NCBI GenBank assembly: GCA_024752435.1
Contig: CP103033.1
Location: forward strand, 124,001-188,000
Reading direction: 5' to 3'
Length of the DNA: 64,000 nucleotides
DNA from: Allantophomopsis cytisporea
Lineage: Eukaryota; Ascomycota; Leotiomycetes; Phacidiales; Phacidiaceae
Of the stretch, positions 47,239 through 59,262 are shown in pieces; the first letter of the stretch is position 1, and the number at the start of each line of letters is the position of its first letter. Under the pieces are notes generated by a model. It was not told where the DNA came from and did not search any database. It saw only the letters and a program-made list of their open reading frames with translations. The translations under genes were made by a program, and so were the position numbers.

Positions 47239-47515
47239 TTCGTGGGAGCGATCTGGACCCTTTGTTTCCTTTGTCTTCAGAAATTATGAGCGGCTAGCGA
47301 GCGTGAGATTTTTTTGCATTTAATGCTTTTGAGAAGCGGAGTTAGGCTGGAAGACATAGATTCATTACAAAAATAATAACCTCAGATGTATTCAATTTCC
47401 CCCAAATCTCTCATTCACCACGAAATGAATAGCAACTCAGCTCTGATTAACCCCTATGTCTATACCCGCACAAACTCCCCATTTTACCCTCCATCTCTCC
47501 ACCATCCATCCCTAC

Positions 47516-48318
47516 TCATTGCTTCTTCTTACTCGAACTTCGCGTGTTATGCGTGTTTTTCTTCTCCTTCTTCTCAACCTCCTGCTCATCGAACTTGCGC
47601 TGCTCATCCGCCTCTTTACGCTCCGCATACCACTGCCCAGCCTGCAACACCAGAACTCCAACCAACACCAACGCCAAAATCGTATTACTCGCCGCAAGAA
47701 TCTTCAAGCTATCCTCGCGCCCGACAATCCCCTCATGGACCGGCACATGTCTCTCACCCTCCACCATATCCACGCCGTACGAGCCCTCGGTCACGATGCG
47801 CAGCCCCTTAACGATGTTGGTGATATACACAATGATGCCAATCACATAGAGGACCAAACTCGCGCCATCGAAGAGCAGGTTGGACTCAGACGGCTTGTAC
47901 AACTTGATGAAGAAGCCCGACAAGCCGACCGAAATGGCGGCGTGAAGGATGCGCGCGATCAAGGGTGGGGAGGCGTGCAGGAATCGCAGATGCGTTTCCA
48001 GCTGGTCATAGTACGCGGCCGGCGTGGCGGACGAAGTCCACAGGATCGGGTAGTCATATGGGAACGACGAGAACAGGATGCCGAGGAAGAAGCACGTTGC
48101 TGATTGCGCGTTAGCTGTGCTGCATCTCTGACTTGTTCTCCGTGGCTTTTCGTTGCTGGTGTCTGGAGCTATGACCCGCTGGACCCTGAATCTGCATCTG
48201 CATCTGGGCCTGCGGGGCGCCAATTGCTGTGCCTGTGCTGTGCATTGGGTGCGAGGATGGAGTACTTACGACCGATGATCATGAAGGTCGAGAAAGACGA
48301 CGCGCCCGCGACTGCCAT
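47516..48318 (-). CDS. shr3: Shr3-type ER chaperone for amino-acid permeases
   Basis: Two exons (48270-48318, 47516-48099) give 210 aa. The first exon codes MAVAGASSFSTFMIIG and joins in phase 1 to PTCFFLGILFSSFPYDYPILW, the family signature. A model without this exon would begin in unrelated sequence. Four hydrophobic segments are visible: the start, around LIARILHAAISVGLSGFFI, around GASLVLYVIGIIVYITNIV, and around AASNTILALVLVGVLVL. The tail is charged, Lys/Glu-rich and lumen-free (ending SSSKKKQ), with a dilysine-like character for ER retention. Shr3 prevents misfolding of amino-acid permeases and promotes their loading into COPII vesicles. Confidence 0.93.
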
Positions 48319-49195
48319 GGTGTCGGATTGAAGATGTTGATTGCGGATGGAATGCGCTGGGCTGGGGGAGAGGGTGTATTGTGATGGATATCCGTTGCGT
48401 GTCGTTGGTGCGCCGGCTTAGTCAAGTTGCTAATTTGTCGCTTGTGAGCTGCTGATACTGGGGAGGTTGGCCGACGCTCGCCGTTGGTTTGGAGGAGGTT
48501 GCGTTGCACCAATGGTTGACTAAAGTCGTGCCCCCACCCTTGTTAGCTATAGTTATCATCAACTTCAATATACTGTATCGTAGCTAGGAATTATCAATAC
48601 AATGGCCACTTTAACAAGCTTTACACACCGTGATGTCACCCCTGAGAGAAGCATGAAATGTATTTGATTTGATACCATAAAGAATCTGCTTTTTCGATGC
48701 CTTCACCATTGGAATAGCGTATGAATTTGCTTAATAGCAAGGGATCAACATATTGATCTTAAGACTGCACGCCGCTGGCTCTGTGAGCGAGAGACCCTTG
48801 GGTCTCTTGCTTATCGGTTGAGTCGAAATAGATTCTTAAAATTAGGGAGATCTCTAGTATTAAAGAAAGGAGCTCGTTGAAATCTGTCGACCTGATTTAA
48901 AATCGAGTACGAAAATACCAATATAAAGCCTAACTTAAATACTATAAGTTACTTATATTGAAAAATGCTCTTTACTGAGCGCTTCTCTAGTATACAATGC
49001 AAAGTAAAATACTATAGGAATAAAGGCCTCAATATGATATACAGAACACTTAAGAATAGAAGTTATGATGAAAGGAAAATATAAGGGAAACATCACCATT
49101 CACACGTGATTTACTTGCCTTAGGCATTCTACTATACATATTCTACCTTATTGCTTCGAGACCTGAGAAGGTTTCAATAAACCGCCATTGCTGTC
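48319..49195. other. Divergent intergenic region with AT-rich, RIP-like stretch
   Basis: Between shr3 and the C9-methyltransferase. Position 48840-49130 is strongly AT-rich with many TA dinucleotides and no frame, resembling a degraded repeat. An 11-bp hairpin lies at 48787-48810. No gene seen. Confidence 0.5.
48787..48810. repeat. Short inverted repeat (hairpin)
   Basis: Arms GCGAGAGACCC and GGGTCTCTTGC are separated by TT; ten of eleven pairs match, with one G-T wobble. Function unknown. It could be chance, or part of a decayed repeat at the edge of the AT-rich block. Confidence 0.5.
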
Positions 49196-50897
49196 ATGTC
49201 TTCACAGAAACGTCAAGGCGAGGAGCTCGAGGGCGATATCACCTTCATCGCGACTCCCGCAGCTGTACCCTCAAAATTCGCGACGGGCGAGGACTGTGGC
49301 GTCCAAGTCACCACTGTAAGTCCCATTGAGCTCCATTGAGCTTCATTGAGCTCCTGTACCACGCCAATTGACATCAATTGACACCAATTGGCTACTTGCT
49401 CACTTAAACTGATGCCTATCTAAGTTTCCCACCATCCATAATGCTCCCCTTCCCGCCGAGGGACCTGGCTCTGAGTCCTTCTCGAATTACCTCCTCGGAG
49501 CTCTGGTGCTCGGCATCCCGATCATTGTCGCTCGCAGCCTCGGTGGTGGCTTCAAGACGACCGTATTTTTCGTCCTGGTCTTCTTCCTGCCTATTTTGAT
49601 CGGCTTCTGGACCATAACTTCGGCCTACTCACCAAACATCAACGACAAAGTCAAGCTTCCCGGCCGCCCCGTCGAGCACTACATAACTTTCAAAAAGGAA
49701 GAAGACCGCCGGCGATGGAGCGGCCGTAATAAGATCCCAATGAAGACATTCTATGAGATGTACTTCGACGGTGACGTGGAGTTCAATGGAGACTGCCTCG
49801 ATATCATGGAGTACCGACATGACTGGGCCAACTTCTCCTTCACACGGGCTCTCTTCCATTTCATCTTCTTTACCTTCTTCCCAGATGTGCTCTTCCACTC
49901 TCGCAAGCAGGATGAGGAGCAGATCCGCCCCAATTACGACCGTGGCAACGACCATTACTCGTGGTTTCTCGGCCCTCGCATGGTCTACACGAGTGGCATC
50001 TTTTCCGATCCCACTCGCGAAGAGACGCTGGAAGAGATGCAGGACAACAAGATGGCCATTGTCTGTGAGAAGCTCGCTCTCAAGGAGGGAGAATCACTTT
50101 TAGACATCGGTTGTGGCTGGGGCACGCTCGCAAAGTTCGCCAGCGTTAACTACGGTGCCCACGTCACTGGTGCTACCCTTGCCCGTAACCAGGCCGCCTG
50201 GGGCAATGATGCTCTCCGCCGTGCGGGCATCCCCGAAAGCCAAAGCAACCTCTTGTGTATGGATTACCGTGACATACCGACGCGAAAATTCAACAAGATC
50301 TCTCAGATCGAGATGGGTGAGCATGTGGGCATTCGCAGACTTACGACTTTCTTCCGCCAGTGCTATGATATGCTTGAGGATGACGGCGCCATGTACGTTC
50401 AGCTCTCTGGTCTGCGTAAGGCGTGGCAATATGAGGACTTCATCTGGGGGCTTTTCTTGAACAAATACATCTTTCCTGGTGCCGACGCCTCAACCCCGCT
50501 TGCTAACTACGTTGGCTGTCTTGAGAGCGCTGGATGGGAGATTAAGAGGTGAGCACACAAGTAACAACACGATCTCGTTATACATACTAAACCTAACCCC
50601 AGCATCGATACGGTCGGCGTCCATTACTCGGGCACCCTCTGGCGCTGGTATCGCAACTGGCTCGGTAATGCCGAGACCATCAAGGCCAAGTACGGCTCGC
50701 GCTGGTATCGTATCTGGGAACTTTTCCTAGCCTGGTCCACTATCGCCTCGCGTCAGGGCAGTGCTACCTGCTTTCAGATGGTCGCAATCAAGAATCTGAA
50801 TGCCACCCACCGTATCAACGGTTTTGCGTCCCAGTTCGGCCTTTCTGGCGCTCTTGCTGCGAGTCGTGCTGCCGGAAAAGCGACTTTCCCGAAGTAA
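49196..50897 (+). CDS. Sphingolipid C9-methyltransferase
   Basis: Three exons (49196-49315, 49425-50548, 50603-50897) give 512 aa. The enzyme adds the C9 methyl branch to the sphingoid base of fungal glucosylceramide, using S-adenosylmethionine. It belongs to the cyclopropane-fatty-acid-synthase superfamily. Two adjacent membrane helices (about 62-106, around LLGALVLGIPIIVA and VFFVLVFFLPILIGFW) anchor it in the ER. Next is FYEMYFDGDVEFNGDCLDIMEYRHDWANF. The SAM-binding motif LLDIGCGWGTLAK lies at about 265-277, and IEMGEHVG supplies the catalytic-region acid. The C-terminus carries NLNATHRINGFASQ. These features separate it from bacterial CFA synthases. Product lipids affect hyphal growth and defensin sensitivity in other fungi. 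It is flanked on both sides by AT-rich decayed sequence. Confidence 0.94.
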
Positions 50898-51638
50898 ATA
50901 TTTTGCTTAGGAACAGAAAGCGTTGTTACTAACTTCGGGAGGTGGGAAGTTTGTCGGAAAGACGAAAAGTGATTTTACAAGAGAAAGAAGGGCATCAAAA
51001 TCGGATATCATAACTGCTGGCTTGTAGTAGATAGCGACGGAACTTTAGAGATTTGGCGTTGGCCTGAAATGACAAAATCTTGACCCTCTTCTAGTATTAT
51101 TTATACTATAGGCGCTACCGCACGCTAAAACGGGAGCAGCCGCGCACTAAGCCCCACTTAAATATCCACTTATACATTCTCTCTTCTATATTAACTAAAT
51201 CTCAAAGCTTTAGGACTAAGTACCTTTTCTAAGATTCTTTACTTCAATAAATTTACTAACCTTGAAAGTAATACTTATTATATTATTAGTTATATGGTAC
51301 GAAGGTCAAATGTAAAGACGCTCATCAGCTGCTTCGAAGTATAATATTAGACTTAAGTAATAAATGGCCCTTAGAGGCAAATCCGCACCAGGATCTCTTC
51401 TACTACTTCATCTCTTACATATCGAGAGTTCTTCTCACTGGAAACATAGCATGGGATTATATCTTTGTACTTTGTATTTAGTCTCCTGAACAGAACTTTC
51501 CTATTATCCTGCATATCACCCTGTTACAAAACTTGAGCGACATCCTATGAATTAAAAATTCCACAGTATATAGAACAACCACTCTAACAGATGTATAAAA
51601 TCAGCTTCTCAACAAATGGCCGCTTTCCACAGTGCGGC
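50898..51638. other. AT-rich repeat relic (RIP-like)
   Basis: No gene. From about 51090 to 51480 the sequence is AT-rich with many TATTA/CTTA motifs. At 51115-51155 there is an unusually GC-rich patch (CGCACGCTAAAACGGGAGC then CAGCCGCGCACTAAGCCCC). It contains imperfect sub-repeats of CGCACGCTAA/CGCGCACTAA and resembles the end of a decayed DNA transposon. No intact transposase is present. Confidence 0.5.
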
Positions 51639-54199
51639 TCAAAGGGTCAGGTCAGCAGTATCTAGATAGCTCAGATCATCCTCCAACAACCCCATGAGGT
51701 GTTGATTCCCATTGAACCAAGTTTCCAAGTCCACACTTACGCCAGAAGCTCCATCAATGTTTGTTGATTGATCTTCTGCAAAGCCAAGAGCGTGTAGGAG
51801 TGGGTTGATAGGGTTCCATATCGGCGTTGGGTAGGTCGTTGTGTGCTGGTGGAGTCCGGCACTCATGTGGTCATGAGCAATCGGAGGCGCAGATTTCTGC
51901 TGCTCGATGGGTTCACTGTGGGCATTTTGCTCCCTTGAGTCGATGTACACAGTTGCGACACTAACGAAGACCGAGGCTAGCCTAGATACTTTATATGCGG
52001 GCTGCGACGTAGGGGAATCGGACATCGACTCTGCGAACTGTTTCAGGTGCTCGAGATCGACGCGGTCGTGGGTTTTCAACACATGGCTAAAGACTGTGAT
52101 GAAGGGTATAAAAGGGATTCTGAGAATCGTCCTTCATACACGACCTGTCAATACTTGAATGTTGAAATTGGAGTCTATCTCAGCAGATATCTAAGAAACT
52201 CACCAGTGCAGATGCATAGCCCAAAGTGCAGCCATGCTTTTGAACGCAGCGGTACATCTTTTATGACAGTCTAGCGCGGCGCGAGCATATTTGATGCACT
52301 TGAAAGCGGGGTCGTAGTTCGAATTCACAGATGTCGGCGCCGCGCGGTAGATTATGCACAAAAGAGTGTAATACGTGATCTCATCGGACATGAGGATCAA
52401 CTCACTGATGTCATACAAGTAGGTGGGGGGAGCGGAGAGGGGATTTTGGATGAACTGCGAGATATCGTCCTTGCGCATGTTCAGCGTGGCTATCTAAAAG
52501 TATATTATCTTGTTTACAACGCAATGCTTACCTTTTCGTAGGTCTTCGGTCGTATTTCCTCAACTTGTTGTAAAAGCTGTTGAAAATTTTGCAAACGCGC
52601 AACATCTGTTTGCTTCAGGGCGCCCGGCGAGTAAAGCTGCTGATATACAAGGCTCGTCACCCTAGCTGCTTGAACCCACATATGTATCCGACCCAATGGA
52701 GGGTGAGGAGCAGACGGGTCGACGTGAGGTAAGGGGAGATCAATGTCGTAGTCCTGGAAAAACGGAGCCTGACCCAGACGCAAAGATAGGTTCTTGTCGA
52801 TGATGTAGAGCATCCAAAATATCAGGAGCTTTTGGTCGCGGAGAGACTCACTATCATTTTTCATGGAGGAAGAACGGTGCCAGCCTAATGATTGTACCAT
52901 CATACATCCATGAATTACGAGTTTCTTACAGCTCTATGAGATATTCATAAGTACCCAGGATAAGAATATGGCAAGCTTTGGGGACAGGATGGGGTGAGCT
53001 TACTGAAGCTTGAGCTATTTCCATACAGTAGGATGCCTAGTGAACTATCAATTACGTGGAGTAGACATTGAAAGCGAGCAATATACTGACAGCCATTAAA
53101 AGGGCTTGAGCACTCTCCATAGTTGCTGGAAGCAGTAGATCGAGATTGGAGATACTGATCTCAAGATTTGTCCGACACAACTGTGCCCACTCACCGTAAT
53201 GCTGCCGAAGTACAAGATCTCTCTCAGACCACTCGAACTCCTTTAAGAGTCTGTCGAGGGTTCCGTGGACTATTACCGCCGTTGAGGTAGGATACTCTTC
53301 AGTACGAAAGAAGACGGTCCTGCAGAGGTCATTGAACTGGTCGCGGGCCACGAATGCCAGAGGCGGGTTGAAGATGAATATGGTTCGCTCTAATGATTTT
53401 AAGCTGGATGCACAGACACTTGGAACTGGGAGTCAACCGAAGCTCTTGACTTACCCTTTGATTTGTGAAGGATGTCCAGAATAACTTCTGTGGGTGGCAA
53501 TTTGAGCTCATAGATGGATTGTCTCACTCCACCCAGCCCTATCAACTTGGATTTCTTCTGTGAAGTCCCTAGTCTATTTGCTTCTACTATTTGACGCAGT
53601 GAACCCAAGGCGGCAATCATCTTGGGGTTGTTACGTGTATGTGAGTTGACGCCAAGCGTTTGTTCCAGAAGGTCTCGAGCGGTGATAGAATGGGCATGTA
53701 GCGAAGATTCGCCTTCGAACTCAACGCTCTCTGCATCGATAAGTGAGGCGCTGGGCAATACATCCGAAGTTGATTTAGAAAGACTCTTTGCCATACGGAC
53801 ACTGGCATTATAAGGCTTGTTCTGCCCTTGGGGAATATATACATTGCTAGTCGTTTTTGGCTTAAGGACAGTTGGGGAGTTTCTACTTGAAGAGTAGTTA
53901 GCAAGGCACAACTTTCTACTTCCATAAGAGTGTGTCAATTCTAAGCACTTTTGCCTCATTGCCAGATCTGTCTTCCTCTGGGCTCGCCGTCGCCCTGAGT
54001 TTGTGGTGCACTCAAATTTCGACGATTTGCACGATCCGCACGGCGACTCCCTATCGCAACGGATCTAGACCTTGTCAAATACACAGTCCCAATCTATCAA
54101 ACGAGGTCATCTACCTTGCGTATTCGACAGGTATCGCACTAGTAGTTGTTTTTAGCTATTGAATTCACGAACATGTTCCCTGACACATACAGCTGGCAT
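51639..54199 (-). CDS. Zn2Cys6 transcription factor with fungal_trans domain, with very small first exons
   Basis: Exons inferred: 54191-54199 (MPA), 54115-54138, 53455-54064, about 53091-53425, 53004-53036, 52532-52933, 52204-52493 and 51639-52131, giving about 731 aa. The Zn2Cys6 cluster appears only when the first three exons are joined (C-DT-C-RIRKIR-C, then C-GS-C and the last C after KSSKFE). The fungal_trans domain follows: LPPTEVILDIL, DQFNDLCRTVFFRTEEY, QKLLIFWMLYIIDKNLSLRLGQAP, and LHW joined to TILRIPFIPFITVFSHV. The tail is acidic. One junction is doubtful: frame continuity between exons 3 and 4 needs a 29-nt intron (53426-53454), while a normal 51-nt intron would cause a frameshift and stop. 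The gene is divergent from an MDR-type ABC exporter 500 bp away and probably regulates it (inference). Confidence 0.82.
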
Positions 54200-54699
54200 C
54201 TTGGTACTCAAAATCCCCGAAGTGGCTTCACAAACCAAAATCGGGATTTACTATGAAGCCTGAAACCCGAATCCCACAAACTGCTTGGAGTTCACGGTAT
54301 TTTTGTATGGGGATGAGATATTGGGGATCGAGCAGAGAGACCGATAATATGCCTCTGATTGGCCATTTCGGCCCGTGTGAGCCAATCGGCGAGCAGCTGC
54401 CGGCCGCGCACGCTTCGAGCTACTGCCGCCAAGGTCTTACGCCCCGAGCCTGCCAATCACTTGACTAAGTTGTAGGTCAACTTGTCATCAATTGAAGCTT
54501 AAATGAAGTCTTGTAGACTACTGCCGTGAAGTTGACTCAATAGAGCAGAATGGGGTTCATTATTTGCTGTGGCGCCGTGAAGCATAGTGGTTTCTCTAGA
54601 TGTATATATACCACACTCTTAACTCAGCTGTCTAGTTCGTCTCTATCAATAAAACTCTCTTGTCCAGTGTGTGCAGCTTGAACATTTTTGTGAAAAAGC
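54200..54699. promoter_or_regulatory. Divergent promoter of regulator and ABC exporter
   Basis: 500 bp between the start of the Zn2Cys6 gene and that of the ABC exporter. CGG/CCG-type triplets are present (for example near 54400-54415, CGGCCGCGC), the half-sites usually bound by such regulators. No defined inverted pair could be assigned with confidence. TATATATA at 54602-54610 could be a TATA element for the exporter. Confidence 0.4.
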
Positions 54700-57600
54700 A
54701 TGCCTTCAGATGCCCATGTAAAGGAGGTCGTGCTCGACATCGCAAACACCGAGACCAAAGATGGCGACAAAGACAAAAAGGAGGCCGGCTGGTCTAGCTA
54801 CTGTCGAATCTTTGCATACACGAACACGACTGGATGGATTCTCAACTTCATCGCACTTGTCGCAGCCATAATCTCAGGAGCACTTCTCCCCCTGATGAAT
54901 CTCGTCTTTGGAAAGACTGTCACAACGTTCACCAACTTTGGTACCGGGAAGATATCACCAGAGGAGTTTCGCTCGCAATGTACAAGCTGGACACTATGGT
55001 TTATTTATCTTTTCATTGCCAGATTTTGCTTGACGTACGTCTGGACCGTAGCGCTTAACATCTCGGCTTTGAGGACAACCAAGAGTTTGCGCATCGACTT
55101 CTTGCGACAAGCCTTGCGCCAGGACATTGCTTTCTTCGACCAGGCAAGCAATGGTGCCATGGCTATTCAAATAACGACCAACGGGAACTTGGTGAACGTC
55201 GGCATAGCGGAAAAGCTTGGTCTCGGTGTGCAAGGACTTGCAACCTTTATTGCAGCATTCGTAGTGGTAAGTATATTCATGAAATGCTTCGCCTGATTCC
55301 TCCTCGAACTAACTCTTATTAGGCATTCGCCGTTCAATGGAAATTGACGTTGATCACACTGAGCATTGTGCCAACAATCATTATTGTCGTCGCTATCTGT
55401 ATTGGTATCGATATGAAGACCGAGGCAAAGATTCTAGATATCTACGGCAGAGCCGGCGCTCTTGCAGAAGATGTAATTTCTAGTATGCGAAATGTGCAAG
55501 CATTCTGGGCTCCACCCCGCTTAGCCAGCAAGTATGATGATCTCCTCCTTGAAGCTAGGCGTGAAGGTCACAATAGGAGACCCGTTTATGGGGTCCTCTT
55601 CTCAACCCAATTCTTTTGCATCACTGCTGGCTATGGCTTGGCCTTCTGGCAAGGCATCCATATGTATGTTAACGGCGAAATAGCAGCTTCTGGCTCTGTC
55701 GTTACTGTTATCTTCGCCGTCATTGTTGCTGCGGCGGCCCTTACGCAAGTTTCACCACAGATTATGGCCGTTACCAAGGCAGCTTCAGCCGCGCATGATC
55801 TCTTCAAGATCATCGACAGACCATCACAAGTTGACTCAATGTCTGCAGCCGGCCGGGTTCCTGATCAATGTAAAGGTGATATCGAGCTCCGAGATCTGAA
55901 TTTTCACTATCCTTCACGACCTGACGCACCTATACTGCGGGGAACCAACTTGAACTTGCCAGCTGGCAAGACTACAGCTCTTGTTGGAACCTCAGGATCG
56001 GGGAAAAGTACTATCATCGCCATGATAGAACGATGGTATAAGCCCACTTCAGGCAGCATCATGCTGGATGGAATCGAAACAAGCCAGCTAAACATTCAAT
56101 GGCTGCGCACCAATGTCAGACTCGTGCAGCAGGAACCTGTCTTATTCAACGGCACGGTGTTTGAAAATGTCGCGTACGGACTCGTCGGGACAGAGCACAT
56201 CAATACCTCGAAGACAGAACAATTAAAGCTTGTACAAGAGGCTTGCAGAGCCGCCTTCGCCCATGACTTCGTCTTGGATCTCCCCGAAGGTTATGACACC
56301 CAGGTCGGTGACCGTGCCGGGAGATTGTCTGGTGGACAGAAGCAACGCATTGCGATTGCGCGCAGCATCATCTCCAATCCAAAAGTCCTTCTATTAGACG
56401 AAGCCACGAGCGCCCTGGATCCGAAGGCGGAGAAGATTGTCCAGGAGGCACTCGACAAGGTATCAACATCACGAACAACCTTAATTATAGCACATAAGCT
56501 CTCCACGGTAAGCAAAGCCGACAACATCGCTGTGATGTCAAAAGGTGCCATTGTTGAACAAGGCACGCATGAAGAATTGATGGTGAAAGGCGGCGAGTAT
56601 GCGCGGCTAGTTAGAGCACAAGACCTTCACCAAAACTCAGAAGGCGACAATACCGGTGCGGAAAGTCACAGTGAAGAAGCTAAGAGACCTAATCTTCTAC
56701 GTTTGAAGACAACAGACACCAATACTGCTACAGGCGTGGTCGCAGAAGGTACGGAGACGGAAGGCTTCAATTACAACCTACCAAAGTGTCTCTGGATTCT
56801 TGGGAAGCAGCAACCCCATCTCTGGCCCTGGTTCCTTGTTGTTACTGTCATAGCCATCCTTGGAGGCTGTGTAAACCCGGCGACGGCAGTGCTATTTGCC
56901 CATGCAGTCACTGCCTTCCAGTTGCCAGTCGAACAGGCTATTAATCGTGGCGACTTCTGGGCTTTGATGCTCTTTGTAGTCGCAATTGTCGTGTTCTTCG
57001 TGTACTTTGGGTTAGGCTGGTCTACTGCTGTTCTTACCCAAGAAACAACATATTTCTACCGTCTGCAGATGTTCAAAGATATTATGAATCAGGACGTGGA
57101 GTTCTTTGACCAAGAGAACAACACTACAGGTGCACTCGTATCGAAGCTCTCGACGCAACCTACAGATCTCCAGGAATTGATTGGGTTCAACGTTGCCCTG
57201 ATCATAACTATCATAGTCAATATCATCGCAAGCAGCATTCTGGCCATTGCTACGGGCTGGAAGCTGGGTCTGACGATTTCACTATCGGCTTTGCCAGTGA
57301 TGGTCTCGTTTGGATACATCCGAATACGCTTGGAGGGGTGAGCATCATCAACCCTGCAAATTATATTGCAAGGTAGCAACAGCTAACATTCCATGCAGCA
57401 AACTCGAAGACCAGATCGGTGAAAGATTCTCTTCCAGCGCTGCGCTTGCGTCCGAAGCAGTAGCCGCTATACGTACTGTAGCTTCTCTCGCCCTCGAGTC
57501 AAATGTACTTGGACGCTACGAGAAACGGCTTCAAGGGATCGATAAGCAATCAGCTAAGAGCTTTCTCTGGACAATGATCTGGTTCAGCGCTAGTCAATCG

Positions 57601-58611
57601 GTCACTTTCTTGGCTATGGCTCTTGGATTCTGGTATGGCTCTCGCCTGCTGAGTACAGGCGAATACAATTCCACCCAGTTTTTCACCGTTTTCATATCCG
57701 TCATCTTCTCAGGTGAAGGGACAGCGCAGTTCTTCTCGTACACGACTAGCTTCACGAAGGCACGAAAGGCAGCAAACTATCTGCTCTGGCTTCATTCCAT
57801 CAAGCCCAAGATGCGAGAGCAGATCCCACCTAGTGGCGATGCTGCCGAAAAGGACAACGCGGGAGAAGGAGCCGCTGCGGCAATCAAATGCATCGACCTA
57901 ACATTTTCCTATCCGCTTCGCCCACAATATAAGGTCCTTCGCGGCGTTAGCGTTAAAGCTGAGCCAGGCCAAAGTCTTGCATTGGTTGGCGCGTCAGGTT
58001 GTGGCAAGACAACCATGATTGCTTTGCTCGAGCGATTCTATGATCCAGACTCTGGCATAATCTATTTCAACGATCGAAATATCAAAGATCTGGACCCCCG
58101 ACAGTACCGCTCAAATATTGCAATGGTTCAACAAGAACCTACCCTTTATCAAGGCAGCATTCGTGACAACATCGCTCTAGGCAAAGAGCAGACATCATCA
58201 AGCGAGGAAATCGAAGACGCTTGCAGGAAGGCGAACATCTTCGACTTTGTCATGTCATTACCGCAAGGAATCAACACTTCAGTGGGTAATCGTGGTACAC
58301 AACTTTCCGGCGGACAACGACAGCGTATAGCGATTGCTCGCGCTTTGATTCGGCAGCCCAAGCTACTGTTACTTGATGAAGCAACCTCTGCACTCGACAC
58401 AGAGAGCGAGAGGCTCGTACAGGCAGCTTTGAAAAAGAGTACTAGAGGATGCACTACGATTGCTGTCGCCCACCGACTTAGTACAGTCAGGGATTGCGAC
58501 TGTATCTTCGTGTTTAATAAAGGCAACATTGCTGAAACGGGCACCCACTCGCAGCTTTTAGACAGGAAAGGCATTTACTATGAGATGTGTCTTAGTCAAA
58601 GTTTAGATTAG
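54700..58611 (+). CDS. Full-length ABCB (MDR-type) multidrug exporter
   Basis: Three exons (54700-55266, 55323-57337, 57399-58611) give 1,264 aa with TMD1-NBD1-TMD2-NBD2, the P-glycoprotein-like layout. Both nucleotide sites look intact. NBD1: Walker A GTSGSGKST at 411-419, LSGGQ at 524-528, LLLDEATSALD near 545. NBD2: GASGCGKTT at 1058-1066, LSGGQ at 1163-1167, LLLLDE at 1183-1188, and H-loop in VAHRLST. ATP-driven export of hydrophobic compounds or peptides at the plasma membrane is the family role; the substrate is unknown. A linker with LRLKTTDTNTAT joins the halves. In contrast to the PDR relic at 6494, no lesion is seen. Divergent from a Zn2Cys6 regulator and followed tail-to-tail by a small secreted protein. 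Confidence 0.95.
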
Positions 58612-58688
58612 GCTTTAAAGGCTAAACGCTCTGTAGAGTCTGTAAACATAACGGTTTCCGTTGTCCCAAGACCGAACTATTTCGACTC

Positions 58689-59262
58689 TTACAGATCAGT
58701 AGGATCTGCTGGGCCTTGCACGCAATAGATGTCAGCAGTGCATGTTTCAGATGCTTTGGGGCTGTAAACGGTCGCCCTGTCCATCTCATAGCAGATCTGA
58801 GCCCAGAACCAACTAGTACTCTTCCCATTGCCGACACGGGAGCCGGCGCCCGCGAAGTCATTCTCGTCGATCGAGAAGATGGCGATGAAATCTTGCACAG
58901 ATCCAGCCGTTGTGAAGGTTCCTCCGTCTATGTAATCTACTGAGCTCGTGGGGTTAATGATGTTGGTTAAAGTTGGGGCGGATGAATTTCCGCCGAGGAT
59001 AGAGGTTGTCGCGTCCTCGTAGCTATGGGATTTTGAGTTAGGAGGAAGTAGTAAGAATTACTAGAGGTGGTAGATGACTTACTAATCGAACTCTCCATGT
59101 TCTTTGCCGTTTGTTTCGAAGCAGTTAGAGAGGAAGATGACAGGTCCCGTGACGGCTCTTGCTTCGATCGAGTTCAACGCTTGAGTTGGGGCTGTTGAAG
59201 ACACAGGGATAAGGGTAGAGAGGATTGCTACGATGCAAGCTTTCATAAGAGTCAACTCCATA
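58689..59262 (-). CDS. Small secreted protein, 170 aa, candidate effector
   Basis: Two exons (59084-59262, 58689-59022) joined in phase 2 across a 61-nt intron. The N-terminus MELTLMKACIVAILSTLIPVSSTA is a signal peptide; a second ATG at codon 6 is possible. The mature protein contains about four cysteines (SNCFET, QICYEM, ETCTADIYCVQG), fitting two disulfides. It is rich in Ser/Thr/Asp/Gly with aromatic patches (SWFWAQICYEM) and lacks any domain I recognise. It ends 77 bp from the ABC exporter stop, tail to tail, and its promoter lies in an AT-rich gene desert. Size, secretion and location fit the usual profile of fungal effector or wall proteins; function is unknown. The full protein is only seen after splicing, so it is easily missed. 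Confidence 0.72.

Noticed and set aside
47386..48103. Plus-strand frames over shr3
   Set aside because: Antisense to a well-supported Shr3 gene; Pro/Ser/His-rich with no domain.
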